DNA of 7,825 bases from Flavobacteriales bacterium UBA5692 (GCA_002420235.1 DIHQ01000095.1:1-7825), one strand, 5' to 3'; numbered from the stretch's first letter, positions 1-7,272 are shown. A program made the numbers and translations. Notes: generated by a model from the letters alone, not told the origin.

Positions 1-1
1 G

Positions 2-454
2 TTGAAACCCCGCTTGCACCCTTTGGATTTCGAAACGTATAAACAAGCGCCGCGCTCAGCAGCAGTGTACGGCGTCCCCATGGATCCGCTCCCTCCCTTG
101 GGTGCTATATTGAAAACTGATGAATCTATTCAGTGCGGTGCGGCGGAATTGGAAGTTCGGTTCGCGCCAGGCCATGCACCAGGTCATGTTGTCTTTGTGC
201 ATGCCCCAGCCAAATGGGTGATTGGTGGGGACGTGCTGTTTAAGCGGAGCATTGGAAGAACAGATCTACCCGGAAGCTGCGCCCAGGATTTGGTATCGAG
301 CATTGAGCAACAGCTCTATTCGCTGCCGGACGAATATGAAGTGTGGCCGGGGCATGGGCCATCAACCACAATCGGAGCAGAGAAGGCTGCAAATCCTTTC
401 GTCAAGGCTGACGGAATGGGTATGCTTCAAGTCGAATTCCGCAATACGCTTTAG
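2..454 (+). CDS. MBL-fold (glyoxalase II-like) metal hydrolase, C-terminal part
   Basis: This is the C-terminal 150 codons of a metallo-beta-lactamase-fold hydrolase. The frame is open to the window edge and the true start lies upstream, so the TTG at position 2 should not be taken as the start. Visible motifs, counted from that codon, are APGHAPGH with H58, the third ligand of metal site 1; GGDVLF with D77, the bridging aspartate; GRTDLPG at 85-91; and VWPGHGP with H118, a site 2 ligand. The HxHxDH motif that should begin the metal site would be in the missing N-terminal part. GRTDLPG and the PGH-type terminal motif suit the small YcbL-like glyoxalase II branch, soluble thioester hydrolases often annotated as hydroxyacylglutathione hydrolase-like. 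The substrate cannot be told from this fragment. Its TAG stop overlaps the stop of the convergent histidine kinase gene. Family assignment is secure; exact activity is not. Confidence 0.88.
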   Translation: MKPRLHPLDFETYKQAPRSAAVYGVPMDPLPPLGAILKTDESIQCGAAELEVRFAPGHAPGHVVFVHAPAKWVIGGDVLFKRSIGRTDLPGSCAQDLVSSIEQQLYSLPDEYEVWPGHGPSTTIGAEKAANPFVKADGMGMLQVEFRNTL

Positions 455-1530
455 CTAATTTCAGGGGCATCAAATCGGATGTTTCGTTTTTCAGCTTCTG
501 CTTCAAGGTTGACCAAGTCAAATGAAAATGAGGTGCCTTTATTTAGTTTGGATTTGACTTTAATGGTTTGCCCATGGGCCTCGATGATGTGCTTGACTAT
601 TGACAGTCCCAGTCCTGAACCTCCGGCGTGGCGGGAACGACTTTTATCGACTCGGTAGAATCGCTCATAAATGCGGTCAAGGTCTTGATTGGATATTCCA
701 ATACCATCGTCTTCGACTGTTATGCGAACGGTTTCGCCTTTGGTCTCTATGCGCAATGTACTTTGACCTCCTTGTTTGCCGTAGTGAATGGAATTGACGA
801 GCAGGTTGGTGAGCACCTGACGGATTTGGACGGGGCCGCAGAGCACATGGAGGCTTCTCATCCCGACCTCGGGCAATTCAAGCCGAACATCGATGTCCAT
901 TTTTTGTGCCTTGGATTCAATGCCTTCGAGGGCTTCTTTGCAAGTGTCAATGATGTTACATGGGGCGAGGGTAAGGGCGAGGCTGTCTGACTCCAACTTG
1001 GTGATGGTGTCCAAGTCTTCAATTAATTCTGTCATGCGGCTGACGTTATTTTCTGCTTTTTCTAAGAACCTTCGAACCATCTTTTCGTCTGTCAAATCCG
1101 ACTCGATTAAGGTGAGGATGAAGCCTTGAATGTTGAACAGCGGCGTTTTGAGTTCGTGGGCTAGATTACCGATGAATTCCTTGCGAAACGAATCTTTCGC
1201 TTTCAGGGATTTGATGTCATCGATTTGATTATTAGCCCAGGTTAGGATGTCATTGAGAGACTGCTGCTCGAGGTGGATTTCCTCAACATTAGAAGATTGG
1301 GAAATGGCATCGGACAGGTCCTTCACCCGTCGTTGCAGGAGCTTTTCAGCAGACCATTCTGTGATGAGCGTGCTTACCGTTTCGGTGAGCAATGCGGCAA
1401 GAATGGCAACCGCCCAGAGGTGCATCGCGTCAAGAGCGCGCAGCAGCAGCAGCGTCGCAACACCAGCCAGAGCGGCGAGGAGTGGCGATGTTTTCTTCGC
1501 CAACTGACGGGGGGTAGAATCTAGGCTCAC
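451..1530 (-). CDS. Membrane sensor histidine kinase, PhoR-like, without extracytoplasmic sensor domain
   Basis: This is a 359-residue sensor histidine kinase that should autophosphorylate and pass phosphate to the regulator encoded just before it. Two hydrophobic segments (about 15-31 and 37-55) are joined by only a few residues, so almost nothing projects into the periplasm. A linker (about 60-115) precedes the HisKA domain, with the phospho-acceptor in NLAHELKTP (H125). The ATPase domain follows: N box around N246 (TNLLVNSIHYG), G1 box DDGIGI (274-279), F box around ERFYRVDKSRSR (289-300) and G2 box GGSGLGLS (303-310). All catalytic boxes look intact. The start is GTG at 1530, which overlaps the TGA of the regulator gene (GTGA), indicating translational coupling. 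No SD sequence is seen. Sequence and length resemble the short PhoR-like kinases widespread in Bacteroidota. The signal is unknown; intramembrane or partner-protein sensing is an inference from the missing loop. Confidence 0.95.
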   Translation of the reverse strand: MSLDSTPRQLAKKTSPLLAALAGVATLLLLRALDAMHLWAVAILAALLTETVSTLITEWSAEKLLQRRVKDLSDAISQSSNVEEIHLEQQSLNDILTWANNQIDDIKSLKAKDSFRKEFIGNLAHELKTPLFNIQGFILTLIESDLTDEKMVRRFLEKAENNVSRMTELIEDLDTITKLESDSLALTLAPCNIIDTCKEALEGIESKAQKMDIDVRLELPEVGMRSLHVLCGPVQIRQVLTNLLVNSIHYGKQGGQSTLRIETKGETVRITVEDDGIGISNQDLDRIYERFYRVDKSRSRHAGGSGLGLSIVKHIIEAHGQTIKVKSKLNKGTSFSFDLVNLEAEAEKRNIRFDAPEIS

Positions 1531-2198
1531 TTGCCAAATTTATACCCGACACCCTTTATTGTAGTGAACAGGTCATCTCCGAGTTTGCCCCGGAGCTTCC
1601 GAATATGCACATCAATGGTGCGGTCCCCAACGACTACATCATCGCCCCATACGGCTGAAAGAATGGCTTCTCGGGTAAAGACTTTACCGGGCTCTGACCA
1701 TAGTAAATTCAGCAGCTCAAATTCTTTTTTGGGCAACGTTAGCTCTTTCCCTTGATGTAATACACTGAAGCGGTCTAGGTTGATAGCAATGCCATGTCGT
1801 TCGGAAGGAAACTTCACTTTAATCGGACTCGCTCGCCTTAACAGGGCTTTCACACGGCTTATAAGAACCTTGGGCTTGACCGGTTTGGTAATGTAGTCGT
1901 CGCCTCCAGCATCGAGCCCAGCTACTTGGCTATAATCTTCTCCACGAGCGGTGAGGAACGCAATGATGGTCGTGGAAAGATTAGTATCGGAACGGATGAT
2001 CTGGCAGACTTCTATGCCATCCATCTCCGGCATCATGACATCAAGTATGATGAGGTCGGGTTGCACGATCCGGGCCATCTTGATGCCTTGCACACCATTT
2101 TCAGCGGTGAATACTTCGTATCCTTCTTGTCGAAGGTTGTAACCAATGAAATCGAGGATATCCGATTCATCGTCGACCAGAAGGATTTTCTTTTTCAT
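1527..2198 (-). CDS. Response regulator, OmpR/PhoB family (receiver + winged helix)
   Basis: This is a DNA-binding response regulator of 223 residues from the ATG chosen here. The receiver domain (about 1-120) has the acidic pocket D9/D10 in LLVDDE, the phospho-acceptor D53 in LDVMMPEMDG, T83 in FLTARGED, and K105 in ITKPVKP. The C-terminal winged helix (about 135-223) has the family pattern: LTLPKKEFELL, VFTREAILSAVWG, the recognition-helix segment RTIDVHIRKLRGKLG, and the terminal wing IKGVGYKFGK. It should bind DNA when phosphorylated by the kinase encoded immediately downstream. The frame stays open to a TTG at 2231, which would add 11 residues. I prefer the ATG at 2198 because the receiver fold begins there (MKKKILLVDDE) and the extra residues match nothing. 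The 79-base gap to the upstream VOC stop could hold a promoter: CACCTTTG at 2217-2224 on the minus strand is one mismatch from TAnnTTTG. Its regulon is unknown. Confidence 0.95.
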   Translation of the reverse strand: MKKKILLVDDESDILDFIGYNLRQEGYEVFTAENGVQGIKMARIVQPDLIILDVMMPEMDGIEVCQIIRSDTNLSTTIIAFLTARGEDYSQVAGLDAGGDDYITKPVKPKVLISRVKALLRRASPIKVKFPSERHGIAINLDRFSVLHQGKELTLPKKEFELLNLLWSEPGKVFTREAILSAVWGDDVVVGDRTIDVHIRKLRGKLGDDLFTTIKGVGYKFGK

Positions 2199-2277
2199 GT
2201 CCAAGGGTGTAAGGACCAAAGGTGTTGCCAATTGAGCTTGTAACTGTGAATAGAATGTAAAGAATAAGGACGGAGTG

Positions 2278-3354
2278 TTAATCCTTCACTCGGCTGAATC
2301 GCAATGCCTTGAGCATCCAGCGAGGCAGTGGCTCGTCAGCTCCGCGTTTTTGAACATCCAAAAAGATTCCCCACTTTTCAATGATTGGAACCTTGTACAC
2401 CTCTATCATTTCGAGCCAGCACTCGTCGGGGTCATCGATGTAGGTACAATGCACCTTTGTCTCACCCATTCCAATAGCGTCTGCTGTATCGCAACGAAAC
2501 CCAAAGCCCTCCTTGTCCAACGCCGCTCCCAATTTTGCCATACCCCGAACATCAAAACCCAGGTGAGCAAAACCAATATCGCACCAAATTCGGTCCTTAA
2601 AAATAAACATACCCTTGCGATCAATGGCTTCTACCAATTCGATGTACGTACGTCCTGTGAGCTTGCCAAATCCGCCCGCACCGGGGGAGGATTGTGTCAA
2701 TCTGACCCGACGAAACGATTCGGAGCCATGAGGCATAGAATTCCAATCGGATTGCAGCCCTGTAGTGTCGTGAAGCACTTGGTCAAACCCGAGAACGTCG
2801 CGGTATAGTTTCAGAGCAGCATTCATGCTCGACACACCGATGGTGCAGCCCATTACACCGCCTGATGGATGACCGTTGTTTTCGAACCAATCGTCTGATT
2901 CTAACACTTGGAATCGGTTTCCATCAGGGTCTTTTAAGTAAAAGGTTGAAGCGCCCCACGGTGTTTCACTTAATGCAAGATCACATGTCTCGCCAGCTAT
3001 GGCGATGGCATGGGCATGCATTTTCTGAATGTCCCGTGTTTTCATTTGAACTGTGGTTATGCCGAGATCTCCTGGAGCGATTTCCCAGGATGCAGAAACC
3101 GGTTCGAAGGAGTCTGCGCGCAGCACTTCAAAGGCACAACCTCCCTGCAAATTCATGACCATGCTTGCGCGTTTTGTGATGGTCTTACCTCTAGTGTGGC
3201 TATCCATCAGGGGGGCTGATTGGATGGAGTCGAAAAAGGGGATATCCATTCCAAATAGCCGGCGGAAAAATTTCAAGGAATGATCCATATCTGAGGTTGC
3301 AACACCGATGTGTTGCATGCCTTGGATGCGATAATCGAGGGATGATTTACTCAT
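2278..3354 (-). CDS. Tandem VOC (glyoxalase/dioxygenase superfamily) protein
   Basis: This 358-residue soluble protein has two vicinal-oxygen-chelate domains, about 10-155 and 165-320. Each consists of two beta-alpha-beta-beta-beta modules. Recurrent signatures are QHIGVATSDMDHSLKFFRRLFGMD (here in two parts, 14-25 and 26-37), DPDGNRFQVLE (142-152), the second-domain LKLYRDVLGFD (181-191) and DDPDECWLEMIE (307-318). By alignment with glyoxalase I ligand positions, domain 1 keeps H15 and E76 but has T101 and Q149 at the other two sites. Domain 2 has no His near 169 but keeps E239, H264 and E315. A metal site in domain 2 is therefore the more likely one. The tail LPRWMLKALRFSRVKD (343-358) looks typical of a VOC family I recall from flavobacteria. 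It may be mislabelled 4-hydroxyphenylpyruvate dioxygenase, whose ligand pattern and C-terminus it does not show. The start ATG lies inside the end of the acyltransferase gene. The substrate is unknown. Confidence 0.85.
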   Translation of the reverse strand: MSKSSLDYRIQGMQHIGVATSDMDHSLKFFRRLFGMDIPFFDSIQSAPLMDSHTRGKTITKRASMVMNLQGGCAFEVLRADSFEPVSASWEIAPGDLGITTVQMKTRDIQKMHAHAIAIAGETCDLALSETPWGASTFYLKDPDGNRFQVLESDDWFENNGHPSGGVMGCTIGVSSMNAALKLYRDVLGFDQVLHDTTGLQSDWNSMPHGSESFRRVRLTQSSPGAGGFGKLTGRTYIELVEAIDRKGMFIFKDRIWCDIGFAHLGFDVRGMAKLGAALDKEGFGFRCDTADAIGMGETKVHCTYIDDPDECWLEMIEVYKVPIIEKWGIFLDVQKRGADEPLPRWMLKALRFSRVKD

Positions 3355-4675
3355 GTTTAAGGTGGGTTGTAACAGCTGCGATGTATGCTGTCCAAGCTTC
3401 AGACTTCAATGGATTTGAGTAGACTTTTTCAGCCTTTCGTTTGCCTTTCCAATCTAGATATAGGCCGTACCACCATCCAGCAAATCGGCTGCCGATCAGG
3501 TTGAATACGTATGCGGCCATGACAGGCCACCCGCCCCATTCACCCGAAGCCAGTCGCCCCAAAGGCCATGCAAGGAGAAACAAGTATATAGGGAACAAGA
3601 ACATCCCTGCCGACACCTTGAAGGTACTCTTGAAGCACGGGTCCTTCACCCGCTTTTCGGCTTGTGCTCCAATGAATTTTGAAAAAGGATAAGCACACGC
3701 GCCACCTATCCAAGCAAATGGGGCCAGTGGCCAGAACCACCAAGAAATGACGCGGAGTTGTTCCGGCCCTTTGCCGAGGTCTTCGGGACGGGCATCTGCA
3801 AATACGCCGGCAGTCACAGCACGTGAATAGGCTCCTTCTATTTTTCTAAGTGCTTCTTCTTCGAGCGTCTGAAAACAACGGATTTCGTCACGTGTAGCCG
3901 CCCAATTATTCGTCTCTGTGGTTCTGATTGCACAGACATAAGGCAAAAGGGCCTCGTAGTGGGATTCAGGCTGGATATTAACTAACAACTCATCCATTGC
4001 CTCTTTCAGCCGTTCCAACAATCGTCCCGGGGGAATCACTCCAGTGGCCGGGTCGATGAGATCGTCAAATCGCACTGGAGCGCCAACTCGGTAGCTCAAT
4101 CGCCGCCTGAAATCGGTCATTTGCTCATAATCGATACCTACGGGTACCAATTTCAGTTGCTTCATCTCAGGATTCATTTTGAGGGCGCTGTTCACCATAT
4201 CAACGACTCCTCGGCGCATAGGTCGAAGGGCCTTAACTGCACGGTGGTTTCCCTCTGGAAATAAGCCAATCGTTGCTCCTATGTTCAACCGGGCTGCACA
4301 GATTTCAAAAATGCGCTTGTTTCGTTCACGTGCATCAGATAGCTTATCACGTTGCCTGTAAATCGGCATCTGATTGAATGAAAAAAGCAGCGCTCGGGCT
4401 GTCTTTTGAGAGAACACATCTGCTCGGGTGAGAAAGTGGATTTGGTTGGGTATGAGCATCGCACTTTGTACAATGGCGTCCATCAATCCGTTTTGGTGAT
4501 TTCCGACGATGATGGTTGGTTCATGGGGCTCTGGCAGATTTGTCAATCCCTCAATGCGCTCAATCCTGTGAAATCTCTTTACACCGGATTGTACCAGTTG
4601 TACGGCTAATCCATAGCCGATGTGACGGCGTTGGATCGGCGGCTCAACAAATGATTGGTCCTTTTTTTTCGCCAC
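3347..4675 (-). CDS. PlsC-like 1-acyl-glycerol-3-phosphate (or related) acyltransferase with C-terminal membrane segments
   Basis: This 442-residue protein should transfer an acyl group to a glycerophosphate-type acceptor at the membrane. Motif I is VGNHQNGLMDAI, with H60 and D66 separated by five residues rather than the usual four. Motif III is IGLFPEGNHR (137-144; E141). Motif II probably falls near PIYRQRD (104-110), and LVPVGIDY (176-183) matches the family's fourth block. The C-terminal part has three hydrophobic stretches, about 312-336, 353-375 and 383-406, followed by a basic, soluble tail. This architecture resembles eukaryotic SCT1/GPT2-type acyltransferases and their bacterial relatives more than the about 240-residue PlsC. 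The start is GTG at 4675; the pheT stop is in the same frame 15 bases upstream and no other start intervenes. Codons 3-5 form an A8 run. It lies 12 bases after pheT and overlaps the VOC gene by 8 bases, suggesting cotranscription. Acceptor specificity is uncertain. Confidence 0.85.
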   Translation of the reverse strand: MAKKKDQSFVEPPIQRRHIGYGLAVQLVQSGVKRFHRIERIEGLTNLPEPHEPTIIVGNHQNGLMDAIVQSAMLIPNQIHFLTRADVFSQKTARALLFSFNQMPIYRQRDKLSDARERNKRIFEICAARLNIGATIGLFPEGNHRAVKALRPMRRGVVDMVNSALKMNPEMKQLKLVPVGIDYEQMTDFRRRLSYRVGAPVRFDDLIDPATGVIPPGRLLERLKEAMDELLVNIQPESHYEALLPYVCAIRTTETNNWAATRDEIRCFQTLEEEALRKIEGAYSRAVTAGVFADARPEDLGKGPEQLRVISWWFWPLAPFAWIGGACAYPFSKFIGAQAEKRVKDPCFKSTFKVSAGMFLFPIYLFLLAWPLGRLASGEWGGWPVMAAYVFNLIGSRFAGWWYGLYLDWKGKRKAEKVYSNPLKSEAWTAYIAAVTTHLKHE

Positions 4676-4687
4676 GATAGATAATGC

Positions 4688-7180
4688 TTACTCTCGGAGT
4701 TGGGCTCCTGTTGCCTGGATGATGCTGTCTAAAATGCGTTGGACGCTTCGTTCGATACGCTTTTCATTCAGGGTTTTCTCTTCATCCTGTAAGATCAAAG
4801 AAATGGCATAAGAGTAATGGCCTGGATCCAAGTTTTCACCTTCATATACATCGAACAGACCCACGCGTTTAAGCAGTGTTTTCTCAGCCTTCATTGCAGC
4901 ATCGCGAATTGAACCGAAGGTGGTTCCTGCTTTGAGGATTAATGACAAATCCCGGCGCACGTGGGGGAATTTCGCGAGGTCTTTGGCCTTAATACGCGAC
5001 CGACCGATGATTTTAGTTAATGTGGACACAGCTAAGTCCGCCCAGAAAACGTCTTGTTTGACTCCTTGCTTGCTTGCTACAACAGATTGAACCTTACCCA
5101 TTCGACCGATGTTTTGGCCTTGGCAACTGAGTTCGACACCTTCACTGATCAAGGCAGTCTTAAGGCTAGATTCTCGTACGGTGGTAATCGATATACCCAA
5201 AGAAGCGAGGAGGTTATATACTTCAGTTTTGAGTGCGTAAGCATCAATTTCAGTGAAGGCATTGTTCCAATTTTCAGGCGATGCTGTTCCGGTCATGAAT
5301 ACTGCAAGTCGTTCGGTTTCTTCATAACACTGCGCAGCATTTTTGGATGTCTCAACGCTATTTTTACCGTGTTGATAAATCTTCCCCAACTCAAATAGTC
5401 GCAGATTGGGTCTTTGGTAATTCGCGTTGCGAGCAATTGCTTCCAAACCTTGGAAAAGCAATGACTGGCGCATCACCCCCAAGTCTGAACTGAGGGGATT
5501 CAACAATGCAATCTGGCGCGATAGGACCCAACCGTCTTCACCGTCTTCACCAAGTTCTTGAGTGTAGCTGGCCCTCGTCATGCTATTGTTCATCATTTCT
5601 TGGAACCCACGATTGACTAGAAAATTTGCGATTTGCAAACGGATGGATTCTTCAGGGACACCCACTTGATATGAAGCAGCAGAAACGAGCCGCTCGGGCA
5701 AAGGAATTTTATCGAAACCGTATATCCGAAGGATTTCCTCTACAACATCCGCCGGGCGCGTTACGTCACGACGGTAAGCTGGAACGTTCAAAATCAACAT
5801 TTTGCCGTCATCACTGCGCACAGTAATGTCAAGATCGTTCAGAATGGCGTGGACCGTATCCTTTTCCAATGAAATTCCAATCAAGCGTCGCATCTGTTGC
5901 CATTCCAGATGTACCTCGCGTCCTGCAGGTAATGTGCCAGCGTTTGCCTCGTGTATGGTTGTTACCGATCTCCCGGCCCATTCTGAGATGAGCGCTGCTG
6001 CTCTGCTGAGGGCTCTTTCCAGCATTTCGGGGTCTACCCCACGTTCAAATCTGAATGAGGCATCGGTTGATAAGCCGTGCCGTTTTGCCATTTTCCTGGT
6101 TGTAACTGGGTTAAAGTAGGCTGACTCTAAGAACACCCGTGTCGTGGATTTTGAGACTCCACTCGACTTACCACCAAATACGCCGGCCAGACAAATGGGT
6201 TTATTTGCATCTGCTATGACTTGGTCGTCTTTGTGCAGTGTACGTTCTTCTCCATCCAGTGTGACTAATTTCTCACCTGGATAAGGGTACCGAACTTTTA
6301 TAGTCTCTCCTTCAATGGTGTCGGCATCAAAGGCATGTAGTGGCTGACCCAATTCGTGCAGGACATAGGTGGTAGCATCGACCACGTTATTTTGCGGATT
6401 CACTCCAATGGCCTGCAGCCGCCGCTGAACCGAATCGGGCGATGGCCCGACCTGAACACCCTCAATCAACAGACCTAAATACCTAGGGCACCCTTCAACG
6501 GATTCTATGGACAATTGAAATGGCCCGTTTAATGCTGGCAAGGGTGGGATGGCAGGGACATTGACGTCGCCGACGAATTCGTGGATGCCTTCCACAGTGC
6601 CATTGAGCAACCCAGCCCGCAAATCACGTGCAACGCCAAAGTGACTCATTCCGTCATTTCGATTGGGAGTCAGTCCAATCTCAAGAACCGTGTCCGATTC
6701 AACATTGTAGACGGAAGCAACAGGTGTCCCTGGCGTCCATTTTTCCTCCAACTCGATGATGCCGTCATGGGACCGTCCGACTCCAATTTCGTCCTCCGCG
6801 CATATCATACCCATGCTTACCTCGCCACGAATTTTCCCCTTTTTGATCACAAAAGAGTCACCTTCAAGGGGGTATAAATTTGCCCCAATGGTGGCGACCA
6901 CAACTCGTATTCCACGGCGGGCGTTCTCTGCTCCGCAGACAATCGGCAGCATAGTGTTCCCACCGATATTAACCTCACATATTTGCAGCCGATCGGCATT
7001 TGGGTGGGGTCCACACGCTGTTATCTCACCTACGACAAGTCCTTTCAATCCGCCGGGAATGCTCTCCACCGATTCCACACCCTCCACTTCCAGCCCCGTC
7101 GCGGTTAGCACGGCTGCGACTTCTTCAACGGATGTTTCTGTCGGAAGCAAATCGGTGAGCCAGTTGAAGGAGATTTTCAT
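4688..7180 (-). CDS. pheT: Phenylalanine--tRNA ligase beta subunit
   Basis: This is the beta subunit of the alpha2-beta2 phenylalanyl-tRNA synthetase, which charges tRNA-Phe in the cytoplasm. At 830 residues it is full length. It begins MKISFNWL and continues with the OB-fold tRNA-binding domain (about 43-155; PNADRL, VCGAENAR, GMICAEDE). The TPNRNDGMSHFGVARDL segment (171-187) follows, then the B3/4 editing domain with H282 in LHAFD, LAGVFGG (331-337) and E352 in LESAYFNP, so editing residues appear kept. The B5 domain (about 420-490) has acidic metal-site residues D472, D478, E481 and E482 and ends in YGFDKIP. A catalytic-like core (about 495-720) and the FDX-ACB anticodon-binding domain (about 737-830, starting FPHVRRDLSL) complete the protein. 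The ATG at 7180 is preceded by no SD sequence. No pheS lies next to it; the alpha subunit must be encoded elsewhere. It is the first gene of the minus-strand block. Confidence 0.98.
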   Translation of the reverse strand: MKISFNWLTDLLPTETSVEEVAAVLTATGLEVEGVESVESIPGGLKGLVVGEITACGPHPNADRLQICEVNIGGNTMLPIVCGAENARRGIRVVVATIGANLYPLEGDSFVIKKGKIRGEVSMGMICAEDEIGVGRSHDGIIELEEKWTPGTPVASVYNVESDTVLEIGLTPNRNDGMSHFGVARDLRAGLLNGTVEGIHEFVGDVNVPAIPPLPALNGPFQLSIESVEGCPRYLGLLIEGVQVGPSPDSVQRRLQAIGVNPQNNVVDATTYVLHELGQPLHAFDADTIEGETIKVRYPYPGEKLVTLDGEERTLHKDDQVIADANKPICLAGVFGGKSSGVSKSTTRVFLESAYFNPVTTRKMAKRHGLSTDASFRFERGVDPEMLERALSRAAALISEWAGRSVTTIHEANAGTLPAGREVHLEWQQMRRLIGISLEKDTVHAILNDLDITVRSDDGKMLILNVPAYRRDVTRPADVVEEILRIYGFDKIPLPERLVSAASYQVGVPEESIRLQIANFLVNRGFQEMMNNSMTRASYTQELGEDGEDGWVLSRQIALLNPLSSDLGVMRQSLLFQGLEAIARNANYQRPNLRLFELGKIYQHGKNSVETSKNAAQCYEETERLAVFMTGTASPENWNNAFTEIDAYALKTEVYNLLASLGISITTVRESSLKTALISEGVELSCQGQNIGRMGKVQSVVASKQGVKQDVFWADLAVSTLTKIIGRSRIKAKDLAKFPHVRRDLSLILKAGTTFGSIRDAAMKAEKTLLKRVGLFDVYEGENLDPGHYSYAISLILQDEEKTLNEKRIERSVQRILDSIIQATGAQLRE
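5531..5548. repeat. 9-bp perfect tandem duplication inside pheT
   Basis: The nine bases ACCGTCTTC occur twice in direct succession, and a third, diverged copy (ACCAAGTTC) follows. On the coding strand they give the acidic run GEDGED (residues 544-549) of PheT, in a linker of the catalytic-like core just before WVLSRQIALLNPLSSDLG. The unit is three codons, so the frame is kept. It is a small in-frame expansion, probably tolerated because it sits in a surface loop. Confidence 0.7.
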
Positions 7181-7264
7181 CGGAATGGATTAAGTATGCG
7201 CTAAGTTAGGAGGAGCGGATTTGCTGACCATGGCATTACCTTCTTCTTTTGATGCAATACGAGC

Positions 7265-7272
7265 CAAAAGTA
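7265..7272 (-). promoter_or_regulatory. Candidate -7 element for pheT (Bacteroidota-type TAnnTTTG)
   Basis: Read on the minus strand these eight bases are TACTTTTG, a perfect match to the Bacteroidota -7 consensus TAnnTTTG. Transcription would start near 7258, leaving a leader of about 78 bases before the pheT ATG. No TTTG -33 element is found at the usual 19-21 base spacing, so the call rests on the -7 box and on its position in the divergent pheT/tRNA intergenic space. No T-box or leader peptide with Phe codons is visible in the leader. Confidence 0.4.

Noticed and set aside
2275..2808. 177-codon plus-strand frame opposite the VOC gene
   Set aside because: It is fully antisense to a well-supported VOC CDS; the translation has no recognisable domain and an odd composition rich in Cys and His. 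It is treated as a shadow.
2278..3354. 4-hydroxyphenylpyruvate dioxygenase (hpd)
   Set aside because: The size and double-VOC architecture are similar, but the expected His/His/Glu pattern and conserved C-terminal HPPD motifs are absent; only a general VOC call is supported.
6756..7193. 145-codon plus-strand frame opposite the 5' end of pheT
   Set aside because: It is antisense to the conserved tRNA-binding domain of PheT, and its Ser/Thr/Pro-rich translation is typical of a reverse-frame artefact.
7201..7236. Leader peptide before pheT, like pheM attenuation in enterobacteria
   Set aside because: The short minus-strand frame MPWSANPLLLT has no Phe codons, and no terminator/antiterminator hairpins follow it; no T-box motif is seen either.
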